Shown: piece after piece, positions 1-11,023 of the stretch
How positions within the stretch are numbered: position 1 is the stretch's first letter
How the letters are laid out: each line of letters opens with the position of its first letter
Notes under the pieces: model-generated
What the model was told of the DNA's origin: nothing
The model's database searches: none
The model's input: the letters and a program-made list of their open reading frames with translations, nothing else
Translations under genes and position numbers: made by a program
Source of the DNA: Uloborus plumipes
Lineage: Eukaryota; Arthropoda; Arachnida; Araneae; Uloboridae
Reading direction: 5' to 3'
NCBI GenBank assembly: GCA_038373865.1
Contig: JAXGGA010001061.1
Coordinates: forward strand, 1 to 64,000
DNA: 64,000 bases

Positions 1-2121
1 TATCTCGATGCGTTTAGATTTTATAGCCGGTTGAAATTTTGCGATTTTACATTTTTTGTCATTTTCGAGACACATAAACTGAGCTAATGTTGTTTATGAA
101 AAAAAATTGTACCTGGGTAACTAATGGTTTAATCTTTCTAAATTTTTTTTACAGAAAATGTGAAGACTTTGAGCATGTAAATAAAAAATATTACAATAGT
201 CTTAGTCTATATGAATTTTTCAAAAAAAAAAATTTCAACATGAGGGTCGTCTTTAAAAATCATGATTTTTTTTTGCATGATCACGAATATGTGCTCTAAT
301 TTATCCCATAAAAATAATTATGGGTATTTGAGGGATTTTACCCCCCCCCCCCCTTTTTATAGAAGAAAAAATTGTAAAACACCATACAAACAAGCTCTTC
401 CTCGAATTTTAAAACAGAATTGTCATCAATTACAGCAAAAATTTAAACATGAAGTAGGTTGAATATTCAACTTAAACTCACAAAAATTAATGTTAAAGGT
501 TTTTTTTAGTTGAAATAGTTTAAATTGGAGGAATTCTGGAAATAAGATATCATGAAATTTAATACTTGCATACAACAATTGACTCATACAGATTACTAGA
601 TAGTAAGTAGTCAATACAACTTTAAAATTAAAAGTTTAGCTTGACACTAATCCACTGATTATGCTATTTCTAGCACTTTCTGAACTCCAGAATTCCTCAA
701 ATTTAAACTATTTCAACTGAAAAAAAAAAAAAAAAACCTTTAACATAAATTTTTATGAGTTTAAGTTGAATATTCAACACACTTCATGTTTAAATTTTTG
801 TTGTAATTGATGGCAATTCTGTTTTTAAAGTCGAGGAAGAGCTTGTTCGTATGATGTTACGTTTTTTTCTTCTATAAAAAGGGGAGGGGGGGGGTAGAAT
901 CCCTGAAATACCCATAACTATTTTTGTGGGATAAATTAGGGTACATATTCATGATCATGTAAAAAAAAATGATTTTTAAAGACGACCCTCATGTCGAAAT
1001 TTAAAATTTTGACAAAGCCTTTTTTTGACAAAAAAAAAAAAAAAAATTCAAAATTTTCAATTTTGAAATTTTTTAAAAAAAATTCATATAGAATAGACTA
1101 AAACTACTGTAGTATTTTTTATTTACATGCTCAAAGTCTTCATATTTTCTGTACAAAAATTGAAAAATATTAAACCATTAGTTACCCGGGTACAATTTTA
1201 ATTCATAAACAACATCAGCTCATTTCAGAGATGAAAACAGCTCAAAGTCAAAAAAGAGGAAAATTTGCGCGACTTAAAATTCGGGTAGATTTTTTTTCCA
1301 TACTCTACGAAATTAGTCATGCAAGATTTTCTCTTAATTTGTGCCCTGAAATTGAAAGTAAATATTTTTAAAAGCTCTTAATTGCTCATCCATTATTTAT
1401 TTTTAAGTCATTCACAACAATGTAGAAAAAAAAGGGGGGGGGAGGTGCAACTTTTGATGAATTAGACAAGTGTATCTCAAGAAAAAAATTCTCTAATATT
1501 AGTATTGCATAGTCTTTAGTTTTTTTGATAAGTTTTAAAGATCAAAATAATTTTTCCAACTTTTTGACAAAGATCTATGTTTTTGACAAATATTTTAGCT
1601 GAACTTTCTTAATTTCTACTTCCTACAAATCAAACTAATGTTTTTGGCAGCATGCCAAAATAGAGTACATAGTTCGCTGATAATTGCAGGTCATCCTTGA
1701 GATTTCAATCTTGCTGCATCCTAAAAACATTTCCATTATTTTGGAAGTTGGAAATAATTTCAATCTCTATTACTTTAAATCAACTTATTTTAAGCTTCAT
1801 TTTAATAATGAGTGTATTTTTATTTTTTTTCTAAACTTGATGAAAAATTATTTTTTTGATCGCGGAAAGAAAGAAAAAATACAAAAAGCGGAACATCGCG
1901 GATCCGAGGAAGATTTTTATCCCTGTCAGTTTACATGTCTCGAAAATGGCAAAAAATGTAAAATCGCAAAATTTCAACAGGCTATAATATCAAAACGCAT
2001 CAATCTAAAAAGAAAAAAAATTAGGGGGTTGCTTATGACCACAAAGGAAGAAAGTTACCAAGTTTCATCAAAATCCGAGATGGTGGGTGTTGGGGTGTGG
2101 TTGAATTAACGTGGAATCACC
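1..2121. mobile_element. Large inverted-repeat (foldback) element, left end off the window
   Basis: Bases of about 70-600 are repeated in reverse complement at about 620-1235, giving a near-perfect palindrome of about 1.17 kb centred near 615; for example GACGACCCTCATGTCGAAAT near 980 is the reverse of the region near 240. A second, outer pair joins about 1-85 with about 1915-2010. The right edge reads TTAACGTGGAATCACC and resembles the TTGACGTGGAATGACCC ends of the elements at 9106-12712 and 13345-19802, so I place it in the same family. Poly-C (340) and poly-G (886) runs occupy mirrored positions. No credible coding sequence is visible in it. The left terminus lies before base 1, so the full length is unknown. 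Confidence 0.7.
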
Positions 2122-2629
2122 TTCATATTAATATAGATTGCTTTCGCAGAAAATATTTTTAGTTTAATTTTTATAAATTACTGATTATGCAGCTTTTAAC
2201 ATTTTTCTATCAGAAAAATGTTTAAAGCAATTCCTTACGAGTTGTACAAAAAAAAAAGAAAGAAAAGAGATCATAAAAACCCCAATCCTCTATTAAAATT
2301 GTTTCTTTGAACTGTGTCTTTATCCTACAACAGCTTTTGAAGAATACTCATTATTATGGTGGGGTGAAAAATAAAAACATTTTCAGATCAACTTCTAATA
2401 GTTGCCAAAAGTTGTCTTTGGTGATAGTTAGCTTTGTGCAAATTGAGAAAAATCGGTTAATATCTTCAGGGGGCGGTGCGATTGCAAAGTTTTACCATAG
2501 TTTTTATAGGGATTTTATGGCTAAAATATGAAAAACAATGTCGTTAGCTAGTCTTATTTCATTTTTTTTTACTCATAAGATATATTCATGCATTCAAAGC
2601 ATATGAAAGACCTCACAAAAATTTTGTAT
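2122..2629. other. Unassigned AT-rich stretch
   Basis: No gene, RNA or complete transposon recognised. A GATATATTCATG motif followed by a related run occurs twice (about 2578 and 2628), suggesting a short local duplication at the edge of the next element. Confidence 0.4.
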
Positions 2630-2849
2630 GATATATTCATGTTTCAAGCATCTTAAAAAGAAATAAACAGTGAAAAATAGTGATTTTTAGGACAATATTA
2701 AGTAAAAACTGAAATTTTTTTACGAAATGTGACATAAAAATTATGAAACTGCAAACATATGACAACATTGAACAGCATTACGGTAAAATGAATGAAATAT
2801 GTTTTTAAAAATATTTACAAATGTACAAAACGTACATGATACGAAAATT

Positions 2850-3055
2850 TTATATGTCACAGTTTGAGCTTTCACAAAATTTTTTTTTATTTTGAAAGAA
2901 AGGCAGTGTCTTTCGAGCCTTTAAAAGAGCGTGATCGAAACCATCCCTCGTTTCTATTCCACTTATGGTTAGTGATGCATCCGTCACCAACTTCACGTTG
3001 TGTTCCACGAATTGAATGTGACAAATAAAAATCCACATGTTTCAAAGAAAATAAG
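2850..3055 (-). pseudogene. C-terminal fragment of arthropod transposon protein (left arm copy)
   Basis: The minus-strand frame contains CHIQFVEHNVKLVTDAS followed by GIETRDGFDHALLKARKTLP. From memory this matches the C-terminal block CHTQ-VER-VKLVTEAS...RDGFIR of a large, uncharacterised protein family repeated in many arthropod genomes; the match is pattern recognition, not a search. The frame is short and has a stop just upstream (after YFL), so it is a relic. The same block appears on the opposite strand at 8140-8275. Function is unknown; I infer a transposon-borne protein from its repetition within inverted arms. Confidence 0.55.
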
Positions 3056-5101
3056 GAACATCTCCGTTTTCACTGTGTAGCTTGTCTTCAGATGGCATCA
3101 TTATTATAGGAGGTTCTGTTATAAGCTCGTTTTCACACTGCCAATTTATCAAGTCTGCATAGTCGGAAGAAAAGTTAATCTCAAAAATGATAAAAATTGT
3201 GGATGTCATTACTATTACTATACACAGAACTGGTGTTTCTTACTCTTAAAATTTGACAAGCAACTAACTGCCGTACATGTCTTCGATCATCATTTAACAT
3301 TACCAGAAAATATTTTCAGTATATACAAAAAAAAAAAAAACTATTCTCTGAATAACTGGCTCAATGACATGTAACAGGTCGTCTAGTAAATCATGAGACT
3401 GATAACTTGCCACAAGTTTCATGCACCATCCTTGCATGATGAGTTGCACTTAATGAGAAACCAGCAAGGTGCACATTTAACTTGGGAGGATACGCGGGGT
3501 CATTTTATGACCCCAAAGCAATTTTCTAACTCCAATTCCAAGAAAACTATGCACCAGTTCACTCCTTCCTTCTCAGTAGCTGAGTTTCTACCCCCCCCCC
3601 CCCCATTCACCTTTTGTTACTAATTCGGAGGTATTTCTGGCATTTGCATTCAGCCAAGACATGTTTGGTCAGTTACTTGGTCAGTTACTTCTATGACCCC
3701 GCGCCTCCTTCCGTTGGCTTGACAGATGACTATTTCGCCTGCCTGATACGGTCAGTTTGTCACTTTTTTTTCAATTAAAAGAATTTTGTACAGGGTATCT
3801 GCTCAACCTGGACTTTTCAATTCCATGACTTTCCCTGACTTTCCATGACTTTTGCGAACTATTTTCCATGACTAAAAAAAAAAAAAAAACCTCTGTTTTG
3901 TTTTCGGAAAATTATGCACTTAATATTCTATCTTGCAAAGCAAATGACCAAACATGGCGACTGCGTTTCACAGCAACAGAAGTCCGTTCGCTTTTGAGGT
4001 CAAAAAACGATCTTTTCCTACCGATACCCTCCTCCCCACCGTGCTTGTCCTCAAACGTACTTTCATGTAGCAATGAATTGTCTGTCCATAAATTTTACTG
4101 TAAGTTTAGATCCTGATATGAGTGAGGGGAAATCTGACTTCAAAACGGAACTCGTTGAGTTCCTGCCCCCTCCCCCCTACCTACATGATTCTTTAAAATT
4201 CAACATCGTTTTTTAATTTGTTTTTCTTTTGCATAAAACTCCTCGAAAGAAAAAGATTCAAACAAGTTTTAAAAGAAAAGGGAATCAAATGAAGCGGGTA
4301 GGGGGGGAGACCAAATGTAAAAGGCAAATCTGCCTATGCCGGGAAAAAAACCATCAAAAAAACCACAGTCTATCTTTCTGTCGTTCAAAGTCATATTTTA
4401 TCAGATGACAGAGTCCGCGCACATGCGCAGTTACACAAAATTTGCCGCTCACGGTTTTAACGTTGAAAATTCATCTGATTGGTCAACACAATGCAACTTG
4501 TTGGAAATTGTAATTGACAAATCAGATTGCACCCAATAACGAAGTAGAATGACGGCGGAAGTGTTTTCGTTCTTCCGAGATCGCGGGAAAAATTTCAATC
4601 TGTCCGGAGCGCTAAAATCCATGATAAACTCTCAGTTTCCATGACTTTTGGACATTTTTCGCTGAAATCCACGACTTTCCATGACCAATTTCGATCATAT
4701 TTGAAATCCCTGACTTTCCCTGACTTTCCATATGGCAGAGCATTTTTTAAGGATTTTTCACTGGGCGACACGGGGCGGTTGTCTTAAATGTGCCTGAGGG
4801 GGGGGGGGGAGGAAAAACCCAAAATAGACACAAAATTTACAAAAAAAAAAAACATTTATTTTTAATATTTTAAATAATATTTCAAAAAAAATTAGAAAAT
4901 TTTACCCAATATTTGTAAAATTATGTTAAATCTAAAAAAAATGTAACAAAAATAAAACTTTTTTTTCTTTTCTGGCGGGATAGGTTAAAGGAATGAGCAT
5001 GTGTTACTCTTTTCTTGTAGTTTTTTGCAAAAAGTACAAGGAAAAAAAATGTGCAAAGAATTGTGAAAAATATAAATAAATTAATAAAACACTGTACTAT
5101 A

Positions 5102-5752
5102 CAGGGTGTCCACTCCAATCGTGGACCAATAGCTAATTTCTAAACCGTTAGAGATAAGCATATAGTTTATTTAGGAAAAAATCTCCAAATTATAAAAGGA
5201 ATTTTGGGTCTATTCAATGTTTTTCAAAAAATCAAATTTTGAAAGAGTTACGAAATTTAAATTTTTATACAGCCCCCCAGTCCTATCAATCATATTTAGT
5301 AAAACATTCTTGACACTGTAACGTTTAAAACTAAAAAAAAATCACTGTTCTACCACAAAAATTGACCGAGTTATGACGTTTTGAAAAATCAAGATTTTGC
5401 ATTATTTCATGACGTCATCGAGAGATCGCTTAAGGGACCGCATGCGAAATCCTTCAAAATCTTGATTTTTCAAAACGTCATAACTCGGTCAATTTTTGTG
5501 GTGGAAGAGTGATTTTTTTTTAGTTTTAAACGTTACAGTGTCTAGAATGTTTTACTAAATATGATTGATAGGACTGGGGGGCTGTATAAAAATTTAAATT
5601 TTGTAACTCTTTCAAAATTTGATTTTTTGAAAAACATTGAATAGACCCAAAATTCCTTTCGTAATTTGGAGATTTTTTCCTAAATAAACTATATGCTTAT
5701 CTCTAACGGTTTAGAAATTAGCTATTGGTCCACGATTGGAGTGGACACCCTG
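5102..5752. mobile_element. Near-perfect palindromic mariner-like foldback MITE
   Basis: The whole 651 bp folds on itself. The ends read CAGGGTGTCCACTCCAATCG and its reverse complement, the two arms of about 310 bp differ at a handful of positions, and the centre lies near 5425 (TGACGTCATCGAGAGATCGC region). TA dinucleotides flank both ends (5100-5101 and 5753-5754), as expected for Tc1/mariner target duplication. The high arm identity suggests recent origin or gene conversion between arms. No open frame of note. Confidence 0.85.
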
Positions 5753-5806
5753 TATATTAAAAAGAACCACTATAGATAATCGCGAATAGAGCAAATACTT
5801 ACCCTA

Positions 5807-6491
5807 CAGTGGCGTAACTACTCGTTGGTTTCAGGGGGGGTTATATTTTAAGTCGTCACGAGGTTTAAAAAACAAGCGGCGGGGGGGGGGGGCAACCCCT
5901 TTTTTGTATGTATGTGTGTATATATATATAATACGCACTTGAAAATGTGTACTTCCGAAGTTCGAAAAACCAGACAGCCTTTTAAAGAGTAAAGAAATAT
6001 TACTGTAGAAAAATGGAAGGGGGGTCCGGGGGTTCGCCTCCCGAAATTTTCATGAATTTTACCTCTAAAAACTCCATTCTAGACTATCTTGGTGATGTTC
6101 GATCTCTTCCTCAGTCAATAAAACACGATTGCCGGCCATTTTTACTAATGTGAAAGAAAATGATAGGATACAGAAATTCTTCCCAGCGATTTTTTCGAAA
6201 TTTCAGTTCCAAAAACGCAATTTTAGACGAATTTCGATCATAATGGGAGGTTTAGAGGCCTACCTCCGGAAATTTTTGACATTTATTTCCTAAAAAAGAC
6301 AATCCTTAATGGTTCTGGGAAGGGGAGGGGGATGGCAATGAAGTCTGTAACACAATGATATTCGCTGGAGAATCGTACTTTTTCGATCTAGGAGTTTTAT
6401 ATTTTTTTATCTCATTTTTGCATTTTTGGACCAACGTTTCGGGGGGGGGGGGGGGGTTGTCCCCAAAACACCCCCCATAGGTACGCCACTG
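5807..6491. mobile_element. Non-autonomous hAT (CAGTGGCGTA ends)
   Basis: Begins CAGTGGCGTAACTA and ends TAGGTACGCCACTG, typical hAT terminal inverted repeats. Flanks are TTACCCTA (5799-5806) and TTACCCGG (6492-6499), an 8-bp duplication with two mismatches. The interior holds poly-G runs close to each end (5837, 5881, 6440) and no transposase sequence I can recognise. Confidence 0.75.
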
Positions 6492-6759
6492 TTACCCGGT
6501 CTCTTGAAGTTTCATGGCCAATTAAAAAAAATATGCAATTTGGAGAAGCGGTGAAGGCTTTTAGGAAGGGGGAAAAAAGAGAAAGAAAGAATTCCGTTTA
6601 CGAAAACTAGGAGTGACCAAATGTTGGCTTTTACAATGTCGCCCAGTGACTTTGTTTTGCATTTTCTAGGTGACAAATTTTCTTCACTAGGCGACATTAG
6701 TGTCGCCTAGTCCCTATGTTAAAAAATGCTCTGCCATATGGGCGGACACCCTGTTTGTA

Positions 6760-7197
6760 CTTTGAAACAACCATATAGAAAGTATTCTTTATGCTGATTA
6801 GTAAATACTTTTCTTGAATCCTTTTTGGAGGGAAAATGATACCAAATAATACTTACTTAGAAATTGAGCAAATAAAATGAAAGGGACACTTATTCAATTA
6901 AATTATTATCTCCCTTTCATTCAACCAGGGTAAAAAGCACTTAAATTATAACTACAATCAAAGTAATATTTTGTTTATCTTCATACACGCAGTATAAAAA
7001 TACAGGAGGAGACAAAATGAAATCAAGTAAATAAATTATTTTCCATTAAAGGTTGAAACATTTTAAATATAAATCTGTTAGTTTTGTTCAAAAACATCAA
7101 TTCTAGAATGATAGTTGTTATAAATATTATAAATTATATAAAATGTAATAACCCGCAAAATTTATATGAGCTTTGTGTAAAAAATATATGTTCTATA
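6760..7197. other. Unassigned AT-rich stretch within the outer transposon
   Basis: Low-complexity AT-rich DNA between the nested stack and the next MITE; no gene or repeat boundary recognised. Confidence 0.4.
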
Positions 7198-7372
7198 CAG
7201 TCGACGCTCGTTATAACGACCACACATTATAAAGACCATCCTAATATAACGACCGGTGAGAAACCCCCAACTGTATCCCAATATACTCTATGTTCTACCT
7301 CTTATAGCGACCACTCGTTATAAAGATCGTTTTCTGTAGGAGGGAGAGGGTCGTTATATCGAGCATCGACTG
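7198..7372. mobile_element. Pogo/Tigger-type MITE
   Basis: Ends CAGTCGACGCTCGTTATA and TATCGAGCATCGACTG are inverted repeats, and TA flanks both sides (7196-7197 and 7373-7374). Internal repeats of CGTTATAACGACC type are characteristic of pogo/Tigger-like non-autonomous elements. 175 bp, non-coding. Confidence 0.75.
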
Positions 7373-7679
7373 TACCTTTAAACAGAATTGCGGAAGAAAG
7401 TTTGCGCAGCACATTTTTGTCTAAATGATAGGTTTCAATGTCTGTAATTGTACTGCAATATGGTTTTAAGAAAGACATATTAAAATATAAAAGTTTTCAA
7501 CTGCGTAAGAAGGGATTTTGGGTTCATTCAAAGGTTTGAGGTCATTTTATGACCCCGTGCGTCCCAACGTTTGCCTCGGAGATGCGTGTTCTCCCGGGTT
7601 AACAATGACTGAAACTAGCATTTTTAAGTTTGCTGTCGGATATTCTATGCCGATGTTCAAGTGCAAATTTGATTGACTG

Positions 7680-7916
7680 TCACGAGCCATCTAGAATGAC
7701 TCCAGGAACGAGGTACTGTTTCAGAAAGATGTAGGGAGCGGTTGGTACTAATAATGGCTTCAAATATTTCTGGTCTGTTCTTAGGTCAGCTTGGTCGATA
7801 GTTGGCATGTTTTGCATATTGCGCTCAACTGACTCATATTTCACTACAGTTAAGGATTCGCAGCCTGTCAACATTTTACCAATGAACCGCTGAACCCATG
7901 GGCCCCTGTTGTTCAT
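7680..7916 (-). pseudogene. Internal fragment of arthropod transposon protein
   Basis: The minus-strand frame includes IGKMLTGCESLTVVKYESVE and then QADLRTDQKYL. From memory these match conserved blocks (GP..GKLLTGCE.LPVV and LS.DQKYL) of the same uncharacterised arthropod protein family whose C terminus is found at 2850-3055 and 8140-8275. The match ends after DQKYLKP, where the family normally continues into a DICxAI segment, so the fragment is truncated or frameshifted. Family membership is by recall; role unknown. Confidence 0.5.
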
Positions 7917-8139
7917 CCGAGTATTCTACTGAGTGGAGAAGAAGCAATTCACTGCCATGAAGCTGACATATTAACCACTGCAATGGCCTATTAAAAATGT
8001 TAAGACATTATATTTAGTCACTTTTGCTAATAACAGAACCTCCTATAACAATAATGCCATCTGAAGACTAGCAACATGACTTGAAATCGAAGATGTTCCC
8101 CCATTTTCTTCGAAACATGTGAACATTTACTTGTCATAC

Positions 8140-8275
8140 TCAATCCGTGGAAGTTGGTGACGGATGCATTACTGACCATAAGTGGAATAGAAACGAGGGA
8201 TGGTTTCGTTCATGCACGTTTAAAGACTCGAAAGGAACTGCCTTTCTTTGAAAATATGACAAGCTTATGAAAGCT
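8140..8275 (+). pseudogene. C-terminal fragment of arthropod transposon protein (right arm copy)
   Basis: Reading the plus strand after a frameshift gives LVTDALLTISGIETRDGF followed by VHARLKTRKELPFF, the mirror copy of the fragment at 2850-3055. The upstream CHTQSVE is in a different frame. Its presence in both arms on opposite strands shows that the arms derive from an inverted duplication of the transposon 3-prime coding end. Confidence 0.5.
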
Positions 8276-8534
8276 CAAACTGTGACACATAAAATTTTCT
8301 TATCATGTACGTTTTGAACATTTGTACATATTTTAAAAACACATTTCATTTATTTTTAAGTAATGCTGGTTAATGTTATCATATGTTTGTAGTTTCCTAA
8401 TTTTTATGTCACATTTTGAAAAAAAAAATCAATTTTTACTTAATATTGTCCTAAAAATCACTATTTTTCAGTTTTTTTTTTTTTTTTTAGATGTTTGAAA
8501 TATAAATATACTGCTGGCCCCACTTAAACAAATA

Positions 8535-8685
8535 CTGTCGGTTCCAAGAAATATTATTCGATTAAACGGGGTATTCGATTAAGCGGGGATCTTTAACATT
8601 ACGTCTATGGCATAGGTTCCGAGATATTTTATTTGTATTAGCGGGGTATTCGTTTATCCGTTACCCGATTAAGCGGGGACGACAG
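8535..8685. mobile_element. Pogo/Tigger-like MITE
   Basis: Starts CTGTCGGTTCC and ends CGGGGACGACAG, flanked by TA on both sides (8533-8534 and 8686-8687). The interior repeats ATTCGATTAAGCGGGG-type runs four times, as in Tigger-derived MITEs. The left terminus is diverged. Confidence 0.6.
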
Positions 8686-8687
8686 TA

Positions 8688-9105
8688 TTGATTACATTGA
8701 ATTCCCTTAGCTTTAGTATACTTTTGGACAGTTAAAACATTTTTGAACAGTTTAAAACAGTTTTGTTCAGTAAAATCCATCCATCCTGCTAAAACCAGTT
8801 TTGGACGTCCAAAACCCCAACCCTGAGACAGAATAGGTATTAGGAGTTGAAATGTACATATCAAGTAATGTAATTTGCTTTTTATACAGCTATTATACAT
8901 GGTACTATATAGTTATTGTTTGTTTCGCCAAATTGTCAACATATCAGGTTATTGTACATTTTGTTTGATATAGTTTGCATTGAATAAATAAGTTATTTTC
9001 TCCTACTTTTTACTATTTATCATTTGAAATTCACCCCCGTAAATGTAACCAATAGCATAATACATTTCAAGTATATTTCATGAATATAAAACTATAAGCA
9101 AAACT
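8688..9105. other. Unassigned stretch
   Basis: Contains the short block TTTTGGACGTCCAAAACCCC, partly palindromic, but no coding or element boundary that I can define. Confidence 0.35.
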
Positions 9106-9739
9106 GGGTCATTCCACGTCAAATCAACACAATTTTTGACAAAATTTTACCTCACCCCCTCAGATTTTGATGAAATTTGGTACAGAGGTAGTGTTCATAT
9201 AGACATGTTAAAATCTAAAAATTTTTTTGAAAAATACGAAGGGGTTTTGAAGATACAGCGCTGTAAAAGTAACAAAAAGGGGTCAAAACACGTGAAAGAC
9301 ACAATTTTCAAAATGACCTACAATTTTTTCTAATTGAGATAGAGACCTGAAACAAGTGCCATTTGACAGCATTTTTAAGGGCCTTTTGAATGATATACAA
9401 CATGATTCGGTCTAAAAAGAATTTATTTAAATTAAATTTGAATTAAAATTTAAAATTTAAATTTCTCAAAATGCGCCGCCTCAATTTTTTTCTAATTTTT
9501 TTATAAAAATGCTTATACACTACTTAAATGGCTGTAAAAGTTTCAAGATGGGCTTATAATGGGTTCATGTTGAAAAAAATCATTGAATAAAGCTGTAATG
9601 GATCTACAGCACAATTTAGCATGGTTTTAGCACTAAAAAATATATATATTTAAGGGATGAAATGGATTCAGTTTGATTAGCTAGTTAAATTTCAAGTAGC
9701 TGATTCTTAGAGTTTCTGTTGTCACGTCATTTCTTCTGA

Positions 9740-10080
9740 ATTTTTCTAGGGGAGTGGGGGGGGGGGGGGGTGCAATGACTACAGACAATGTAAATACGCC
9801 CAAAAATAGCAAAAATTTTTCAATTTAAATGAAAACAGGTTGATTTCCCTATTCCAGAGGTAGCCCCCCCCCCCCTTTTCATCATTTATTTATCTATTTA
9901 CCTGTTGTCATGTCTTTCATTTTGAATTTTTCCGGAGAAATGGGGGGTTCACGGCTATTGACTTAATGTAAATTCCAACCATAAATAGCAAAAACCGTAC
10001 TCATTTAAATGGAAATAGGTTAAAATTTACCTATTCCAGGGATCCCCTCCCCCCCCCCCCATTCTCTATCATTAGCTTTA
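9740..10080. repeat. Two-copy internal module with poly-G/poly-C blocks
   Basis: Two direct copies of about 170-200 bp (starting near 9720 and 9900), each with GAATTTTTC, a G run, AATGTAAAT, AATAGCAAAAA, a T-rich run and then a C run. Inverted relatives lie at about 11745-12080, on the other side of the ORF relic, so the modules belong to the element arms. Confidence 0.6.
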
Positions 10081-10244
10081 CGTTTTGGTGGGTGGTGCAT
10101 ACACAAATCGTGTGAGTTTCACTCTGACCTGCAAGTATACAATACTTTGTCTTTGGTCTCAGTTCAGCAATTTGCACAAAAGTATCTTAAAATTGTGATA
10201 TTTATCTTTATAAGATCTATATCTCTCATAGATCTTATAATCTT

Positions 10245-11023
10245 CATAAGCCTCCATCAAGTTAGAGAATCAACCGTTTGAATGTTTTTATATCCCCCTT
10301 TTTTGTTCGAACAGATATACAATCTTTCATTCCTGGTAATATTCTGCTAATTTCATCATTTTCACAGAACGCTTATGGTTTCTGCAATGTTAGGAGGAAG
10401 ACTTTTTCTTGGTTTTTGATTAGGGCTAATCAGGATACTTTTATCTTGTAAGAGTCTTTTTGATTTTCTTAGCAGGTATTTAGGAGCATTGAGAATTCTG
10501 GCATTATTTTTTATATACAACATGACTTTGGCAAGCAGGTTAGTATCTTTGAATGTTAACATTAGAAGAATCAGCAAATTTAGTTTCCAAATTATTTAAA
10601 ACGGTTTCTTCAGCTGTTTGAGGCTCTCTCTCAGAATGTTTGCATTTCAATGCAGCATTGATCTTTTTCATGTTACTTGCTGAATAACCTGTTTTTTCTG
10701 ATTTCCTTTTGTCGATTGAAGATTCTCCCAATTCTTGTAGTAACACATTTAATTTGTTTCAACAATTTCCAACTTAGGAGCAAATTTTGGATCACAACTT
10801 TCAGAACATAACTTTCTTCAATATTCTGGCCTGAGTCTTCATTTTTCTTTAAAAGAGACAATTCTTTTCTACAAGTATGGCAGATTTTGGCATTTTCTGG
10901 AACTCCACTCAAATATTCATCCAGTCTGCAACATTGTGTAAAATTTCTTTTTGTCTCTTACCTGTGGTTATTCTTTTTAAATGGATTAAAGCACTGTCCA
11001 GTAAAGTATCTTTGATCAGCCAT
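10245..11023 (-). pseudogene. Decayed N-terminal region of orphan arthropod transposon protein (Cys-rich)
   Basis: The minus strand starts ATG with MADQRYFTGQCFNPFKK, then an in-frame stop, then NAKICHTCRKELSLLKK, then after a frameshift LGESSIDKRKSEKTGYS, then LLRKSKRLLQDKSILI, SPNQKPRKSLPPNIAETIS and, after another frameshift, CENDEISRILPGMKD. The order CFNPF, CxxCRK, KxLxxxKGILxxPNPKPGKxLP and SRxMPGKKD matches, from memory, the N-terminal half of a large uncharacterised protein repeated in many arthropod genomes. The cysteines suggest a zinc-binding, possibly DNA-binding, N terminus (inference). At least one stop and two frameshifts make it non-functional. It is enclosed by the inverted arms of 9106-12712, so I infer it is that element's own protein. 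The C-terminal half is absent. Confidence 0.6.

Larger units (their letters stand above)
4736..6733. mobile_element. Non-autonomous hAT with CAGAGCATTTTTTAA ends, 8-bp target duplication
   Basis: The left end CAGAGCATTTTTTAA and right end TTAAAAAATGCTCTG are exact 15-bp inverted repeats. They are flanked by a perfect 8-bp duplication, CCATATGG (4728-4735 and 6734-6741), the hallmark of hAT transposition. The element sits inside 3791-6753 and contains 5102-5752 and 5807-6491. Its own sequence is only about 660 bp and non-coding. GGCGACAC motifs lie near both ends. Confidence 0.85.
3791..6753. mobile_element. Transposon with CAGGGTATCTGC / GCGGACACCCTG ends, split by insertions
   Basis: The left end CAGGGTATCTGC and right end GCGGACACCCTG are imperfect inverted repeats, flanked by the direct repeat TTTGTA (3785-3790 and 6754-6759). 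Removing the nested element 4736-6733 leaves about 965 bp, marked by many copies of CATGACTTTCC / CCCTGACTTTCC, a motif seen in widespread animal MITEs. The 6-bp repeat leaves superfamily uncertain; the ends look hAT-like. Non-coding as far as I can see. Confidence 0.6.
2630..8511. mobile_element. Inverted-arm transposon carrying decayed orphan transposon protein, heavily nested
   Basis: The arms at about 2630-3140 and 8030-8511 are diverged reverse complements. Both carry the run encoding CATAAGTGGAATAGAAACG (one on each strand) and TAACAGAACCTCCTATAA. Each arm therefore encodes the same C-terminal protein fragment pointing inward or outward as a mirror image. Between them lies one more fragment of the same protein family (7680-7916) and a four-deep stack of later insertions (3791-6753, 4736-6733, 5102-5752 and 5807-6491). 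A GGTCATTTTATGACCCC motif occurs near 3500 and near 7542. Terminal bases and target duplication were not resolved. Confidence 0.6.

Noticed and set aside
1684..2109. 141-residue plus-strand open frame
   Set aside because: Lies inside the inverted-repeat element and encodes AT-driven, lysine- and isoleucine-rich sequence without a domain; part of it is the mirror of bases 1-85.
10925..10962. 36-bp intron (GTAAGA...TTGCAG) in the Cys-rich transposon ORF
   Set aside because: Too short for a usual intron, and the bases encode residues that align with the family, with one stop, so decay is the simpler reading.
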